Source: Marixanthomonas spongiae
Lineage (GTDB): Bacteria; Bacteroidota; Bacteroidia; Flavobacteriales; Flavobacteriaceae
Direction: 5' to 3'
Length of the DNA: 64,000 bases
Assembly (NCBI RefSeq): GCF_003095375.1
Contig: NZ_QEHR01000006.1
Coordinates: forward strand, 124,001 to 188,000
Each line of letters opens with the position of its first letter. Position 1 is the stretch's first letter. Below, piece by piece: positions 1 to 6,338 of the stretch. The notes under the pieces were generated by a model. The model worked only from the letters and a program-made list of their open reading frames with translations. It did not search any database and was not told the DNA's origin. Made by a program: the position numbers and the translations under genes.

Positions 1-1
1 C

Positions 2-979
2 AATGCCGTGGCCACAATTGTTGAGAACAGGAAAGATGGTTCCTATAAATCCATTTTCGATCTTGCCAAACGTATCGATTTACGTGCGGCCAATAAAAAG
101 GCCTTTGAAAGCTTAGCACTGGCTGGCGGTTTTGACAGTTTTGACACCCATAGGGCACAGTACCTTCACGATGAAGGCGATGGCGTGATGTTTGTGGAAA
201 AAGTACTGAAATATGCTTCAAAATATCAAGAAACGCAAAACTCATCGCAAGTGAGTTTGTTCGGTGAGGCGAGCGAAGTGCAAATTCCCGAACCAGAAGT
301 ACCACCATGTGAAGAATGGGGCACGATGAAAAAACTGAAACTGGAAAGAGATGTGGTAGGCGTTTATATTTCCGGGCATCCCCTAGATGATTTTAAAATG
401 GAAATGAAGTATTTTACCAACTGTAAGGTTTCGGATTTCAACAACCTTGAGAAATTTGTTAATAGAGAGCTGAGTTTTGGAGGTGTTATAAGCGATGTTC
501 AGCATAGGGAGTCCAAAGCAGGTCGTGGTTGGGCCATTTTTACCGTTGAAGATTATGAAGACAGCTACGAGTTTAAGATATTTGGCGAAGAATATTTGAA
601 GCTGCGGCATTTTTTGATGCCCAATTCCTTTATACACGCTCGGGTGTACGTTAAGGAAGGATGGACTAATCGTGATACAGGAAAAAAAGGCGATCCAAGA
701 ATTCAATATTCCAGTATGTTGCAATTGCACGATGTGTTGCAAAAACATTCCAAAAAATTGACTATCCGTTTACCACTTGAAGATGTGGAAACCGACCGTA
801 TTGAGCGGTTAAACGATTTATTCACTATTCATAAAGGCGACAAGCAGTTGCGGTTTTTAGTGTATGAAATGACCGATAAGATTAAAATAAACATGCCCAG
901 CCGCACCCGGAAAATTGAAATAAACAAAGAACTGTTGGATGAATTAAGTAAGGAACAGGTTCACTTCAAACTCAATTAA
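2..979 (+). CDS. dnaE: DNA polymerase III subunit alpha, C-terminal part (partial)
   Basis: This is the end of the replicative polymerase catalytic subunit, cut by the left window edge; the frame is open from base 2 (N-A-V-A-T-I-V-E-N-R), so the GTG at 8 is internal. About 326 residues remain. They cover the end of the helix-hairpin-helix region (ATIVENRK, then a FDSFD-type segment), the spacer with SGHPLDDF, and an OB-fold-like module (LSFGGVISDVQHRESKAGRG onward) followed by the weakly conserved C-terminal tail. SGHPLD and the OB fold are standard for bacterial DnaE. trxA follows 104 bp downstream in the same direction, an arrangement I believe is common in flavobacteria. Nothing looks broken; truncation is only due to the window. 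Confidence 0.93.
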   Translation, partial: NAVATIVENRKDGSYKSIFDLAKRIDLRAANKKAFESLALAGGFDSFDTHRAQYLHDEGDGVMFVEKVLKYASKYQETQNSSQVSLFGEASEVQIPEPEVPPCEEWGTMKKLKLERDVVGVYISGHPLDDFKMEMKYFTNCKVSDFNNLEKFVNRELSFGGVISDVQHRESKAGRGWAIFTVEDYEDSYEFKIFGEEYLKLRHFLMPNSFIHARVYVKEGWTNRDTGKKGDPRIQYSSMLQLHDVLQKHSKKLTIRLPLEDVETDRIERLNDLFTIHKGDKQLRFLVYEMTDKIKINMPSRTRKIEINKELLDELSKEQVHFKLN

Positions 980-1035
980 TACTATCAACAAAAACAATAA
1001 ACCTATTATATAAAGTAATGTTAGGGCTGTAAGGT

Positions 1036-1060
1036 TTGGCCCAAAAAATGACTACTTTTG
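1036..1060 (+). promoter_or_regulatory. Candidate promoter of trxA
   Basis: TACTTTTG at 1053-1060 matches the Bacteroidota -7 consensus TAnnTTTG exactly. A TTTGG lies at 1035-1039, but the spacing of about 14 bp is shorter than the usual 17-23 bp, so only the -7 element is well supported. It sits 24 bp before the trxA start. Confidence 0.45.
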
Positions 1061-1083
1061 CGTAACAATAAAAAAACAAAATT

Positions 1084-1401
1084 ATGGCTTTAGAAATAAC
1101 TGATGCAACATTTGACGAAACCGTTTTAAAAAGCGACAAACCGGTTTTGGTCGATTTTTGGGCTGCTTGGTGCGGACCGTGCCGAATGGTAGGACCTATC
1201 ATTGATGAAATAAGTAAGGACTACGATGGCAAAGCCGTTGTGGGCAAAGTTGATGTTGACGCCAACCAAGAGTTTGCCTCAAAATACGGGGTGAGGAATA
1301 TTCCTACCGTATTGGTGTTCCATAAAGGTGAATTAGTGGGCAGACAAGTAGGTGTTGCACCTAAAAACGTATATGAAGAAGCGATTGACAAGCTTTTGTA
1401 A
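1084..1401 (+). CDS. trxA: Thioredoxin
   Basis: A 105-residue classical thioredoxin, the cytoplasmic dithiol-disulfide reductant recycled by thioredoxin reductase. The redox motif W-C-G-P-C is at residues 29-33 in the usual F-W-A-A-W context, and the cis-proline loop R-N-I-P-T-V is present. Length and domain match the family and there is no signal peptide. The ATG start follows an A-rich stretch with no Shine-Dalgarno site, normal for flavobacteria. A strong hairpin terminator lies 30 bp after the stop, so the gene is probably monocistronic. A second thioredoxin-fold gene at 14263 lacks the nucleophilic cysteine, so this is the only redox-competent thioredoxin in the window. Confidence 0.95.
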   Translation: MALEITDATFDETVLKSDKPVLVDFWAAWCGPCRMVGPIIDEISKDYDGKAVVGKVDVDANQEFASKYGVRNIPTVLVFHKGELVGRQVGVAPKNVYEEAIDKLL

Positions 1402-1430
1402 TAAGAAATTTGAAAAAGAAAAATTAAGTT

Positions 1431-1461
1431 GAAAAGGCTTGGCGTATTGTCAAGCCTTTTC
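1431..1461 (+). terminator. Intrinsic terminator after trxA
   Basis: Perfect 11-bp inverted repeat GAAAAGGCTTG (1431-1441) / CAAGCCTTTTC (1451-1461) with a 9-nt loop, followed by TTATTTTAG. Confidence 0.85.
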
Positions 1462-1503
1462 TTATTTTAGTGAGGTAGTAAATCTTGGATTTACGTAATT
1501 GAA

Positions 1504-1546
1504 CCTGCCTTTGCCGGCAGGCAGGCAAACCCCGCTTAAAAGCGGG
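1504..1546. repeat. Intergenic palindromic repeats upstream of clpP
   Basis: Two short hairpins stand side by side: CCTGCC/GGCAGG (1504-1509/1516-1521) and CCCGCTT/AAGCGGG (1531-1537/1540-1546). Short GC-rich palindromes of this sort scatter between genes in flavobacteria. A related CCTAA-type hairpin lies before the exonuclease III gene (39563-39583). They occupy the leader of the clpP-like gene. Confidence 0.6.
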
Positions 1547-1605
1547 ATCTAATAAAGGGAAATAACAAGTTAAATTAAAAAGATTCCCGCTCTTGCGGAC
1601 ATGAT

Positions 1606-2157
1606 ATGGAAAAAGAAAAAACATACAAAGCACAGGATAAAATAGACAATCAACTGTTAAACGAACGTAAAGTGTTTCTTTGGGGACAAGTGGACGACAA
1701 TAGTGCCCGCCACGTTGTGGATAGGTTGTTGTATTTAGATTCGTTGAGCAATGATGAAATAAAACTCTACATCAACAGCCCGGGAGGCTATGTGACCGCA
1801 GGTTTCTCTATGTATGATACAATTAAACAAATTAAAAGTCCTGTTTCAACCATTTGCACAGGTTTAGCCGCTTCTATGGGGAGTATTTTGCTTTCAGCTG
1901 GAGAAAAAGGGAAGCGTTACATTCAACCCAACGCCCGGGTGATGATACACCAGCCCAGTGGTGGCGCAAGAGGGCCTGCAAGCGATATTGAGATCACCGC
2001 CCAGGAAATTTTAAAAACCAAAGAACTGAGCGCGCAGATTTTAGCCGATAACTGTGGCCAAGAGTTTGAAAAAGTAATGAAAGATTTTAACCGCGACCAC
2101 TGGATGGATGCTGAAGAAAGTATGGCTTACGGGATTGTGGATAAGATTTTGAAATAG
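1606..2157 (+). CDS. ClpP-family serine protease subunit (second-type ClpP)
   Basis: A 183-residue Clp protease proteolytic subunit, which would form the barrel that degrades unfolded or tagged proteins with a Clp ATPase. The catalytic triad is intact by motif: Ser90 in G-L-A-A-S-M, His115 in M-I-H-Q-P and Asp164 in N-R-D-H-W. Y-I-N-S-P-G-G (residues 55-61) forms the oxyanion and strand region. The N-terminus differs from housekeeping ClpP, beginning K-A-Q-D-K-I-D-N-Q-L-L, so it is probably a paralogue, not the main clpP. No ClpX, ClpA or tig gene is adjacent. It stands alone between trxA and the DUF58 gene with palindromic repeats on both sides, which hints at insertion into an older neighbourhood. 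Its ATPase partner is unknown. Confidence 0.85.
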   Translation: MEKEKTYKAQDKIDNQLLNERKVFLWGQVDDNSARHVVDRLLYLDSLSNDEIKLYINSPGGYVTAGFSMYDTIKQIKSPVSTICTGLAASMGSILLSAGEKGKRYIQPNARVMIHQPSGGARGPASDIEITAQEILKTKELSAQILADNCGQEFEKVMKDFNRDHWMDAEESMAYGIVDKILK

Positions 2158-2183
2158 CGAAGCGGACCCTTCGACCCTTCGAT

Positions 2184-2328
2184 ACAATTTTTAGTTGCTT
2201 TTCGCTTCGCGTAAGCAACTAAAAATCACTCAGGGGTCTCATGGGTCATAGATATCGATTAAGTTATTAGCAAAAAATAAAGTAAAGGTCGCTGAGTGAT
2301 TTTTAATCGCAGGGCGATTAAAAATTGT
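2184..2328. repeat. Pair of inverted palindromic elements
   Basis: Two related elements face each other. The left (2184-2233) holds a 13-bp stem (2188-2200/2213-2225) and ends CACTCAG. The right (2292-2328, read in reverse) has the same ends, ACAATTTTTA and TAAAAATCACTCAG, around a different inner 10-bp stem (2301-2310/2314-2323). About 58 bp of AT-rich DNA separates them. The shared ends with variable inner hairpins look like a REP/MITE-type mobile palindrome pair. The right element runs into the most upstream possible start of the DUF58 gene. Confidence 0.6.
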
Positions 2329-2336
2329 ACCGAAGC

Positions 2337-3269
2337 GTGAATATAGAGAAACAGATTAATGAAATTACAGGATTTAAAAACCTGGAACTGCTTGCCAAAC
2401 AAGTGGTGGAAGGGTTTATTTCTGGATTGCATAAAAGTCCGTTTCATGGGTTTTCGGCTGAGTTTGCAGAGCATAAAATTTACAATCAAGGCGAGAGCAC
2501 CAAACATATAGATTGGAAACTATATGCCAAAACCGATAAGCTTTATACCAAACGGTATGAAGAAGAAACCAATTTACGCTGCCATATCATTATTGATAAC
2601 AGCAGCTCGATGCATTACCCAAAGCTAAAGCAATTTGGAATTGATTCTTTAAATAAAATAGGGTTTTCAGCCTTGGCTTCTGCAGCTATTATGAATTTAT
2701 TAAAAAGACAACGCGATGCGGTAGGGATGAGCATTTACAGCAATGAATACGAGTTTTACGCTAATGAAAAAGGTAGCGAACGCCACCACCAAATGCTGTT
2801 GGGAAGGTTGAATGAAGCCATCCAAAAGCCTGCTGAAAAGAAAACAACTAAAACCTATTCGCACCTGCATTTAATCGCTGAAAAATTAAAACGCCGCTCG
2901 TTGGTTTTTCTGTTTACCGATATGTTTCAAAGCGATGCCGAAGAAGAAGCCTTGTTTGAGGCCCTGCAGCATTTAAAATACAACAAACATGAAGTGATTT
3001 TGTTCCATACCTTTGATAAAGAAAAGGAACAGAACTTTAACTTCAGCAACCGCCCAAAAAAGTTTGTCGATGTAGAAACCGGCGAACATATTAACCTATA
3101 TGCCGAAAATATCAAGCAGTCTTATGAAACGGCGGTAGCGGATTACTTTTCGGCATTAAAGCTGAAATGCGGCCAATACCGGATTAAGTATGTAGCGGCA
3201 GATATCAATGAGAGTTTTAATAAAATTTTGACTACTTATTTAGTAGAGCGTCAAAAGTTTGGGGGATAG
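2337..3269 (+). CDS. DUF58 / von Willebrand A-like domain protein
   Basis: A DUF58-family protein of about 310 residues. The conserved core is visible: H-K-S-P-F-H-G-F, Y-N-Q-G-E-S-T-K-H-I-D-W-K-L and Y-A-K-T-D-K-L-Y near residues 40-75, then a vWA-like fold with a MIDAS-type D-N-S-S-S-M. Family members are usually cytoplasmic, near MoxR ATPases or BatA/B-type proteins, but none is adjacent here and the role is unproven. The start is uncertain. TTG at 2325 lies inside a palindromic repeat, whereas GTG at 2337 gives an N-terminus (N-I-E-K-Q) resembling relatives, so I prefer 2337. The stop is 73 bp before tRNA-Asp. Confidence 0.85.
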   Translation: MNIEKQINEITGFKNLELLAKQVVEGFISGLHKSPFHGFSAEFAEHKIYNQGESTKHIDWKLYAKTDKLYTKRYEEETNLRCHIIIDNSSSMHYPKLKQFGIDSLNKIGFSALASAAIMNLLKRQRDAVGMSIYSNEYEFYANEKGSERHHQMLLGRLNEAIQKPAEKKTTKTYSHLHLIAEKLKRRSLVFLFTDMFQSDAEEEALFEALQHLKYNKHEVILFHTFDKEKEQNFNFSNRPKKFVDVETGEHINLYAENIKQSYETAVADYFSALKLKCGQYRIKYVAADINESFNKILTTYLVERQKFGG

Positions 3270-3293
3270 ATGGAAATTTTTTTCAAAAAATGT

Positions 3294-3323
3294 TTGCCAA
3301 AATGAAAATGCGTGGTATATTTG
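3294..3323 (+). promoter_or_regulatory. Promoter of tRNA-Asp
   Basis: TTG at 3294-3296 (in TTTGCC), a 19-bp spacer, then TATATTTG at 3316-3323: a full match to the Bacteroidota TTG/TAnnTTTG promoter, ending 19 bp before the mature tRNA 5' end. Confidence 0.75.
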
Positions 3324-3342
3324 CCACCGCTAAGATAGCAAC

Positions 3343-3416
3343 GGTCTGGTAGTTCAGTTGGTTAGAATACCTGCCTGTCACGCAGGGGGTCGCGAGTTCG
3401 AGTCTCGTCCAGACCG
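3343..3416 (+). tRNA. tRNA-Asp (anticodon GTC)
   Basis: A 74-nt cloverleaf: acceptor stem GGTCTGG (3343-3349) pairs with CCAGACC (3409-3415) and the discriminator is G. The anticodon stem CCTGC/GCAGG encloses the loop CTGTCAC with anticodon GTC. The T arm contains GTTCGAGTC. No CCA is encoded. A promoter lies just upstream and a hairpin just downstream. Confidence 0.97.
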
Positions 3417-3420
3417 CTAA

Positions 3421-3440
3421 ATGCCTTCGAAGGAAGGCAT
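3421..3440 (+). terminator. Hairpin directly after tRNA-Asp
   Basis: Perfect 8-bp stem ATGCCTTC/GAAGGCAT with a GAAG loop, then CTCTTTT. It may terminate or process the tRNA transcript; the U tract is interrupted, so some read-through to the stronger hairpin at 3538 is likely. Confidence 0.55.
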
Positions 3441-3469
3441 CTCTTTTAAATTTTGAAAGAGTAAAGATG

Positions 3470-3567
3470 TTGTGTTGCCACGATTGAGTTCGTGGAGTGG
3501 TTTAGATACCCAATCAAGTTGGGTACTACCAATGAGAAGCTTTTCCTAACTGGAAGGGCTTTTTTTG
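3470..3567 (+). other. Hairpin-rich tail of the tRNA-Asp transcript, ending in a terminator
   Basis: After the first hairpin come a CCACGA/TCGTGG hairpin (about 3479-3496), TACCCAA/TTGGGTA (3507-3513/3519-3525), and an intrinsic terminator stem (3538-3546/3552-3560) followed by seven T. No reading frame is convincing. It could be a small structured RNA or a decayed tRNA-like sequence. The last part of the terminator is the left copy of the direct repeat flanking the hip locus. Confidence 0.4.
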
Positions 3568-3572
3568 TTTTA
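3551..3572 (+). repeat. Left direct repeat flanking the hip locus
   Basis: 22 bp beginning TGGAAGGGCTTTT and ending GTTTTA, matched by 5442-5463 with one mismatch (T/G at position 14). It overlaps the right arm and T-tract of the terminator downstream of tRNA-Asp. The two copies bound about 1.9 kb containing only the hip-like operon, as expected of a target-site or att-like duplication. Confidence 0.55.
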
Positions 3573-3787
3573 TAACACATCTGTCTATAAATTGTCAACT
3601 TCGGATCAAGAACATTTTCTGGGTTTTTGAGTTTTTAAGGATAAAGCCTAATTGTTGTGTTCAAGCAAAAATTGTGGTTAACCTGCAAAGAAATCGAGAA
3701 GAATGATTATATCAAAACACTTTGTATTAGTTAGCATTCTGTTTTTTAACATATCATTATTTGTCCTATATAGTATAGGATGATTAG
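3573..3787. other. AT-rich spacer with no recognised feature
   Basis: Between the left direct repeat and the end of the HipT-like gene I see no gene, hairpin or promoter I can support on either strand. Confidence 0.5.
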
Positions 3788-4735
3788 TTAGGCAAGTGTT
3801 TTATATCTAATTTCCAGGACATCCTTATAAGCAGTTTTCATATCATTTGATAAAAATGATTGATCAATCCATTCCATAGCTTTGGGTTTATTTTCAAACA
3901 TTCTTTTAAAAACGCCTTTAATTTGTTTTGGAGTCAATCCTAAGCTTTTTCCCAAAGTTTCAAAATGTACTTTTTTTAGCTTTTTCTTCTTCCCTTCTAA
4001 AGTAAGGGCCAACTCTTCTTTATCTTCAGGTAGCACTATTGTTACATTCAACAAATCATAAGCAGGGGCTAAGATCCAACCCATAGAAGATTCTCTCATA
4101 GAGAAGTTTTTTAAATGCATATCATTATTGCCCGTTAAAAAACTAAATAGCACCAATTCAAAATAAAAAATCTTATCCAATAAGGGGTTGCTGGAATATG
4201 TTCCCAATGCTTTACCTACTTTTTCCATCGAACTTCGATATTTATCAAAAGCCTCAGTAATCTGAAACATATCTTGCATATGAATTTTCTCGCCTGTTTC
4301 GGTTCGATCAATCCGTTTGGTTATGTACGCAAGTTCCCCTGAGGCAAGTCGTATCAAACTTGAAGGTACTACATTAATATCATAAGCTTCTGCAATTCGC
4401 ATCGTTAGATGTTCATTGGCCGGCAGTTCAGGGAAATTGTGTGACGGTGGCTTAAGTATAAACTGCCCGCCTAAAGCTCCCACTACTGTTAAACGATTGT
4501 CAGGTTGTTCTTGTGCATCCGTAAGTAAGGTCATCGATAACTTGGGTTGTACTCCGGGAACAGTTACTCTACGTTCTATTACCTCTTTTGCCAATTCAGC
4601 CATTTGATCAATGGTGTAGAGTATCTTTGGGGGGTTTGGGGTTCCAAAAAAGTCCAGCGAACACTTTTCATGAAAATCTGCTGTCCCGTCAAGAGGCTTA
4701 TAACAATACAGGCATTTATTTTTCATCTTCTCCAT
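3788..4735 (-). CDS. HipA/HipT-like serine/threonine kinase toxin (C-terminal HipA domain)
   Basis: A 315-residue kinase of the HipA family that lacks the HipA N-terminal subdomain, which is encoded separately by the next gene upstream. Visible features are a zinc-ribbon-like N-terminus (C8-x2-C11, H22-x2-C25), the glycine-rich loop T-V-P-G-V-Q-P-K (58-65), a catalytic loop G-N-N-D-M-H-L-K-N with Asp205 and Asn210, and the metal-binding Asp227 in A-P-A-Y-D. Known HipA and HipT phosphorylate aminoacyl-tRNA synthetases (GltX or TrpS) and stop growth; the target here cannot be read from sequence. Its start overlaps the HipS-like stop by 20 bp, so translation is probably coupled. All key kinase residues are present, so activity is plausible. 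Confidence 0.85.
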   Translation of the reverse strand: MEKMKNKCLYCYKPLDGTADFHEKCSLDFFGTPNPPKILYTIDQMAELAKEVIERRVTVPGVQPKLSMTLLTDAQEQPDNRLTVVGALGGQFILKPPSHNFPELPANEHLTMRIAEAYDINVVPSSLIRLASGELAYITKRIDRTETGEKIHMQDMFQITEAFDKYRSSMEKVGKALGTYSSNPLLDKIFYFELVLFSFLTGNNDMHLKNFSMRESSMGWILAPAYDLLNVTIVLPEDKEELALTLEGKKKKLKKVHFETLGKSLGLTPKQIKGVFKRMFENKPKAMEWIDQSFLSNDMKTAYKDVLEIRYKTLA

Positions 4736-5057
4736 TTATGGGAATGACACTCACAGCTCCAATACAGTTTTGACAACAGGTCAACAAGAGACCCATCCGG
4801 TCATTCGTGTTAATTTTCCAATTTTTACTGGCAATCTCTAACAACCAACCTTCAGGAATTAAGCCTTCAAAAAAAGGAAATAGCCGGTTATCTTCATAAG
4901 GTTCTTTTGTCATGGGCATCGTAAAACAAATAAATTGATTAGGATGCTGTTTTACATAGTCTTCATCATACTGAAAAATATAGTCACCTTCATCAGTTTC
5001 AGTAATAAACCCTGCAAAATCTTCTTTATAAAATACCTTACCTTGTCTCATCCTCAT
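4716..5057 (-). CDS. HipS-like protein (stand-alone HipA N-terminal domain)
   Basis: A 113-residue protein matching only the HipA N-terminal subdomain. It has the conserved F-P-F-F-E-G-L-I-P-E-G-W core around residues 60-71 and a C-I-G-A-V segment near the end (about 97-101). In E. coli O127 the equivalent small protein HipS is the antitoxin to the kinase HipT. The order hipB-hipS-hipT and the 20-bp overlaps on both sides match that arrangement, so I infer the antitoxin role here. The alternative is a HipA split by frameshift. Separate ATG starts and overlaps in the usual direction argue against decay. Confidence 0.8.
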   Translation of the reverse strand: MRMRQGKVFYKEDFAGFITETDEGDYIFQYDEDYVKQHPNQFICFTMPMTKEPYEDNRLFPFFEGLIPEGWLLEIASKNWKINTNDRMGLLLTCCQNCIGAVSVIPINGEDEK

Positions 5058-5259
5058 TTAATTTTTTTAAACTCACAGGTACTAACGTATGACCAAACAT
5101 TGCCAATACTAGATTTACCTTTTCTAAATTAAGATTGGTTTTTCCCTGTTCTATTTTACGAATAACGGTCAATGCCACGCCAGCACGTTCCGAAAACTCT
5201 TCTTGGGTCAAATCGACGGCTTTACGCCGTTCTTTTACAAATTCAGCTAAATCTTTCAT
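5038..5259 (-). CDS. HipB-like XRE-family HTH regulator
   Basis: A 73-residue helix-turn-helix protein of the XRE/Cro type (L-T-Q-E-E-F-S-E-R-A-G, then V-I-R-K-I-E-Q-G-K recognition-helix region), first gene of the three-gene operon. The open frame extends to ATG 5283, but those extra eight codons lie inside the proximal operator. ATG 5259 gives the family start M-K-D-L-A-E-F-V, so I use it. HipB proteins dimerise on palindromes in their own promoter and repress the operon. Three matching palindromes lie immediately upstream. The stop overlaps the next gene by 20 bp. Confidence 0.85.
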   Translation of the reverse strand: MKDLAEFVKERRKAVDLTQEEFSERAGVALTVIRKIEQGKTNLNLEKVNLVLAMFGHTLVPVSLKKLNEDETR

Positions 5260-5358
5260 TATATGTTTTTCAGTATAAAACATAACAAATATACGTAATT
5301 ATATGTTTTTAAATATAATTATAAAAAATAAATTAATTTTATATGCTTTTGAATATAA
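5259..5358 (-). promoter_or_regulatory. Three HipB operator-like palindromes at 40-bp spacing
   Basis: Three 20-bp inverted repeats with half-sites TTATAT and ATATAA around an 8-bp spacer start at 5259, 5299 and 5339, exactly 40 bp apart. The second and third are perfect; the first has GTATAA on one side and overlaps the hipB start. E. coli HipB operators also use two 5-bp half-sites with an 8-bp spacer. Auto-repression by the encoded HipB is the natural reading. Confidence 0.75.
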
Positions 5359-5441
5359 AAATAAATTTTGTGGCACTAATGAAGTGTTTATCATGCTTGC
5401 ACTGTGCCTTTCGGCAGGATCAAGATAACCTAAAATCGAAG

Positions 5442-5463
5442 TGGAAGGGCTTTTGTTGTTTTA
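5442..5463 (+). repeat. Right direct repeat flanking the hip locus
   Basis: 22 bp equal to 3551-3572 apart from one base. Unlike the left copy it is not part of a hairpin, so it looks like the duplicated end of the tRNA-Asp terminator left on the far side of an inserted segment. Confidence 0.55.
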
Positions 5464-5486
5464 AAAAAGTTTTATTTTGCATATAA

Positions 5487-5520
5487 AAAAACCCGAAACA
5501 TTCCATATGCTTCGGGTTTT
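5487..5520 (-). terminator. Intrinsic terminator of the small lipoprotein genes
   Basis: On the minus strand AAAACCCGAA (5520-5511) pairs with TTCGGGTTTT (5497-5488) around a 13-nt loop and runs into a T-rich tract. It lies 24 bp after the stop of the lipoprotein at 5545. Confidence 0.85.
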
Positions 5521-5544
5521 AACTTTTTAAAAGAAATCTAAAAA

Positions 5545-5790
5545 TCAATTATCCTCATCGGTCTTGACCTTCATTTTGGTCTCGCCGTCTTCCTCTTTAA
5601 TTTTTACTTTCTTGTCTTCGGTTTCCATTTTAATTTTGGTTTCGTCACCGTCAACCTTTTTCTTTATCTCGGCACCTTCATCTTGCATTTCTTCTACCAT
5701 TTCTTCGGCTTCGGTCTTTTTTTGATCCCGGCACGAAGTCAATGGTGCTAAAAACAAGGCTGCTAAGGCAATCATTGCTATTTTCTTCAT
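5545..5790 (-). CDS. Small charged lipoprotein (tandem family, copy 3)
   Basis: An 81-residue protein with a lipoprotein signal: M-K-K-I then a hydrophobic stretch and lipobox L-T-S-C followed by R-D. The mature part is almost entirely Lys, Glu and Asp with Thr/Met/Val, in a repeating pattern of about ten residues (K-I-K-M, K-V-K-I, K-M-K-V) that suggests an extended or amphipathic structure. Function unknown. It is the last of three adjacent genes sharing the signal and the S-C-R-D junction but with different mature sequences. A terminator follows directly. Probably anchored to the outer or inner membrane facing the periplasm. Confidence 0.75.
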   Translation of the reverse strand: MKKIAMIALAALFLAPLTSCRDQKKTEAEEMVEEMQDEGAEIKKKVDGDETKIKMETEDKKVKIKEEDGETKMKVKTDEDN

Positions 5791-5830
5791 ATTATTGGTT
5801 TTTGTTTATAGGTTTTTATTAAAGTTTGTT

Positions 5831-6070
5831 TCACATGTCATCGGTGCCACCGGTGCCCGTGTTTTCTTCTATTTCGTCAACGCCTTCTTCAATGGCATCT
5901 CCGGTGTCGTCCACGGCGTCTTCAATGGCATCGCCGGTGTCATCCATGGCATCTTCTACATCGTCGGTTACATCTTCTACGTCGTCTGCTTTTTTATTGG
6001 TATCCCTGCAAGACACAAAACTGGTGCTGAATGCAGCAACCAATGCTAAACTTAAAATTAATCTTTTCAT
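5831..6070 (-). CDS. Small acidic lipoprotein (tandem family, copy 2)
   Basis: A 79-residue lipoprotein. The open frame begins further upstream, but the signal peptide starts at ATG 6070 (M-K-R-L-I-L-S) and ends in lipobox F-V-S-C followed by R-D. The mature part is very acidic and built of imperfect repeats of D-D-T-G-D-A-I-E-D / D-D-V-E-D-A, with almost no hydrophobic core, resembling a disordered or helical spacer. The gap to copy 3 is 40 bp and to copy 1 is 34 bp, so the three genes probably form one operon. Function unknown. Confidence 0.72.
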   Translation of the reverse strand: MKRLILSLALVAAFSTSFVSCRDTNKKADDVEDVTDDVEDAMDDTGDAIEDAVDDTGDAIEEGVDEIEENTGTGGTDDM

Positions 6071-6104
6071 AATATCGGTTTTTGTTGTTAGGTTTCTGTT
6101 TTCT

Positions 6105-6338
6105 TTATTGTCCGTCGTCGTTGCCAATTTTATCGATTTCCTCGTTGATTTCTTCGTTGACCTCTTTGTCCACTTCTTTGGCTGTACGCTCTAAAATGCC
6201 TTCAGACTCTTCGGCCGGAACTTCTTTTTCAACTTCTACTTCCCGAACCACTTCTTTGGTTTCGGTCTTCGTGTCCCTGCACGAGGTGAAAGAAAATCCT
6301 ACTAAAGCCAATGCGGCAACAATAATTACTTTTTTCAT
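6105..6338 (-). CDS. Small acidic lipoprotein (tandem family, copy 1)
   Basis: A 77-residue lipoprotein with signal M-K-K-V-I-I-V, lipobox F-T-S-C and then R-D-T-K. The mature region is heptad-like and rich in Glu, Lys and Val (E-V-V-R-E-V-E-V-E-K-E-V), compatible with a short coiled coil. It is the first gene of the tandem set. A TAGATTTG element on the minus strand (6372-6365) may be its -7 box. The shared N-terminus with unlike mature parts suggests duplication followed by rapid divergence. Function unknown. Confidence 0.72.
   Translation of the reverse strand: MKKVIIVAALALVGFSFTSCRDTKTETKEVVREVEVEKEVPAEESEGILERTAKEVDKEVNEEINEEIDKIGNDDGQ

Noticed and set aside
3788-5057. A single hipA gene broken by a frameshift
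   Set aside because: Separate ATG starts, the 20-bp overlaps and the known hipS/hipT split make three designed genes more likely than decay.
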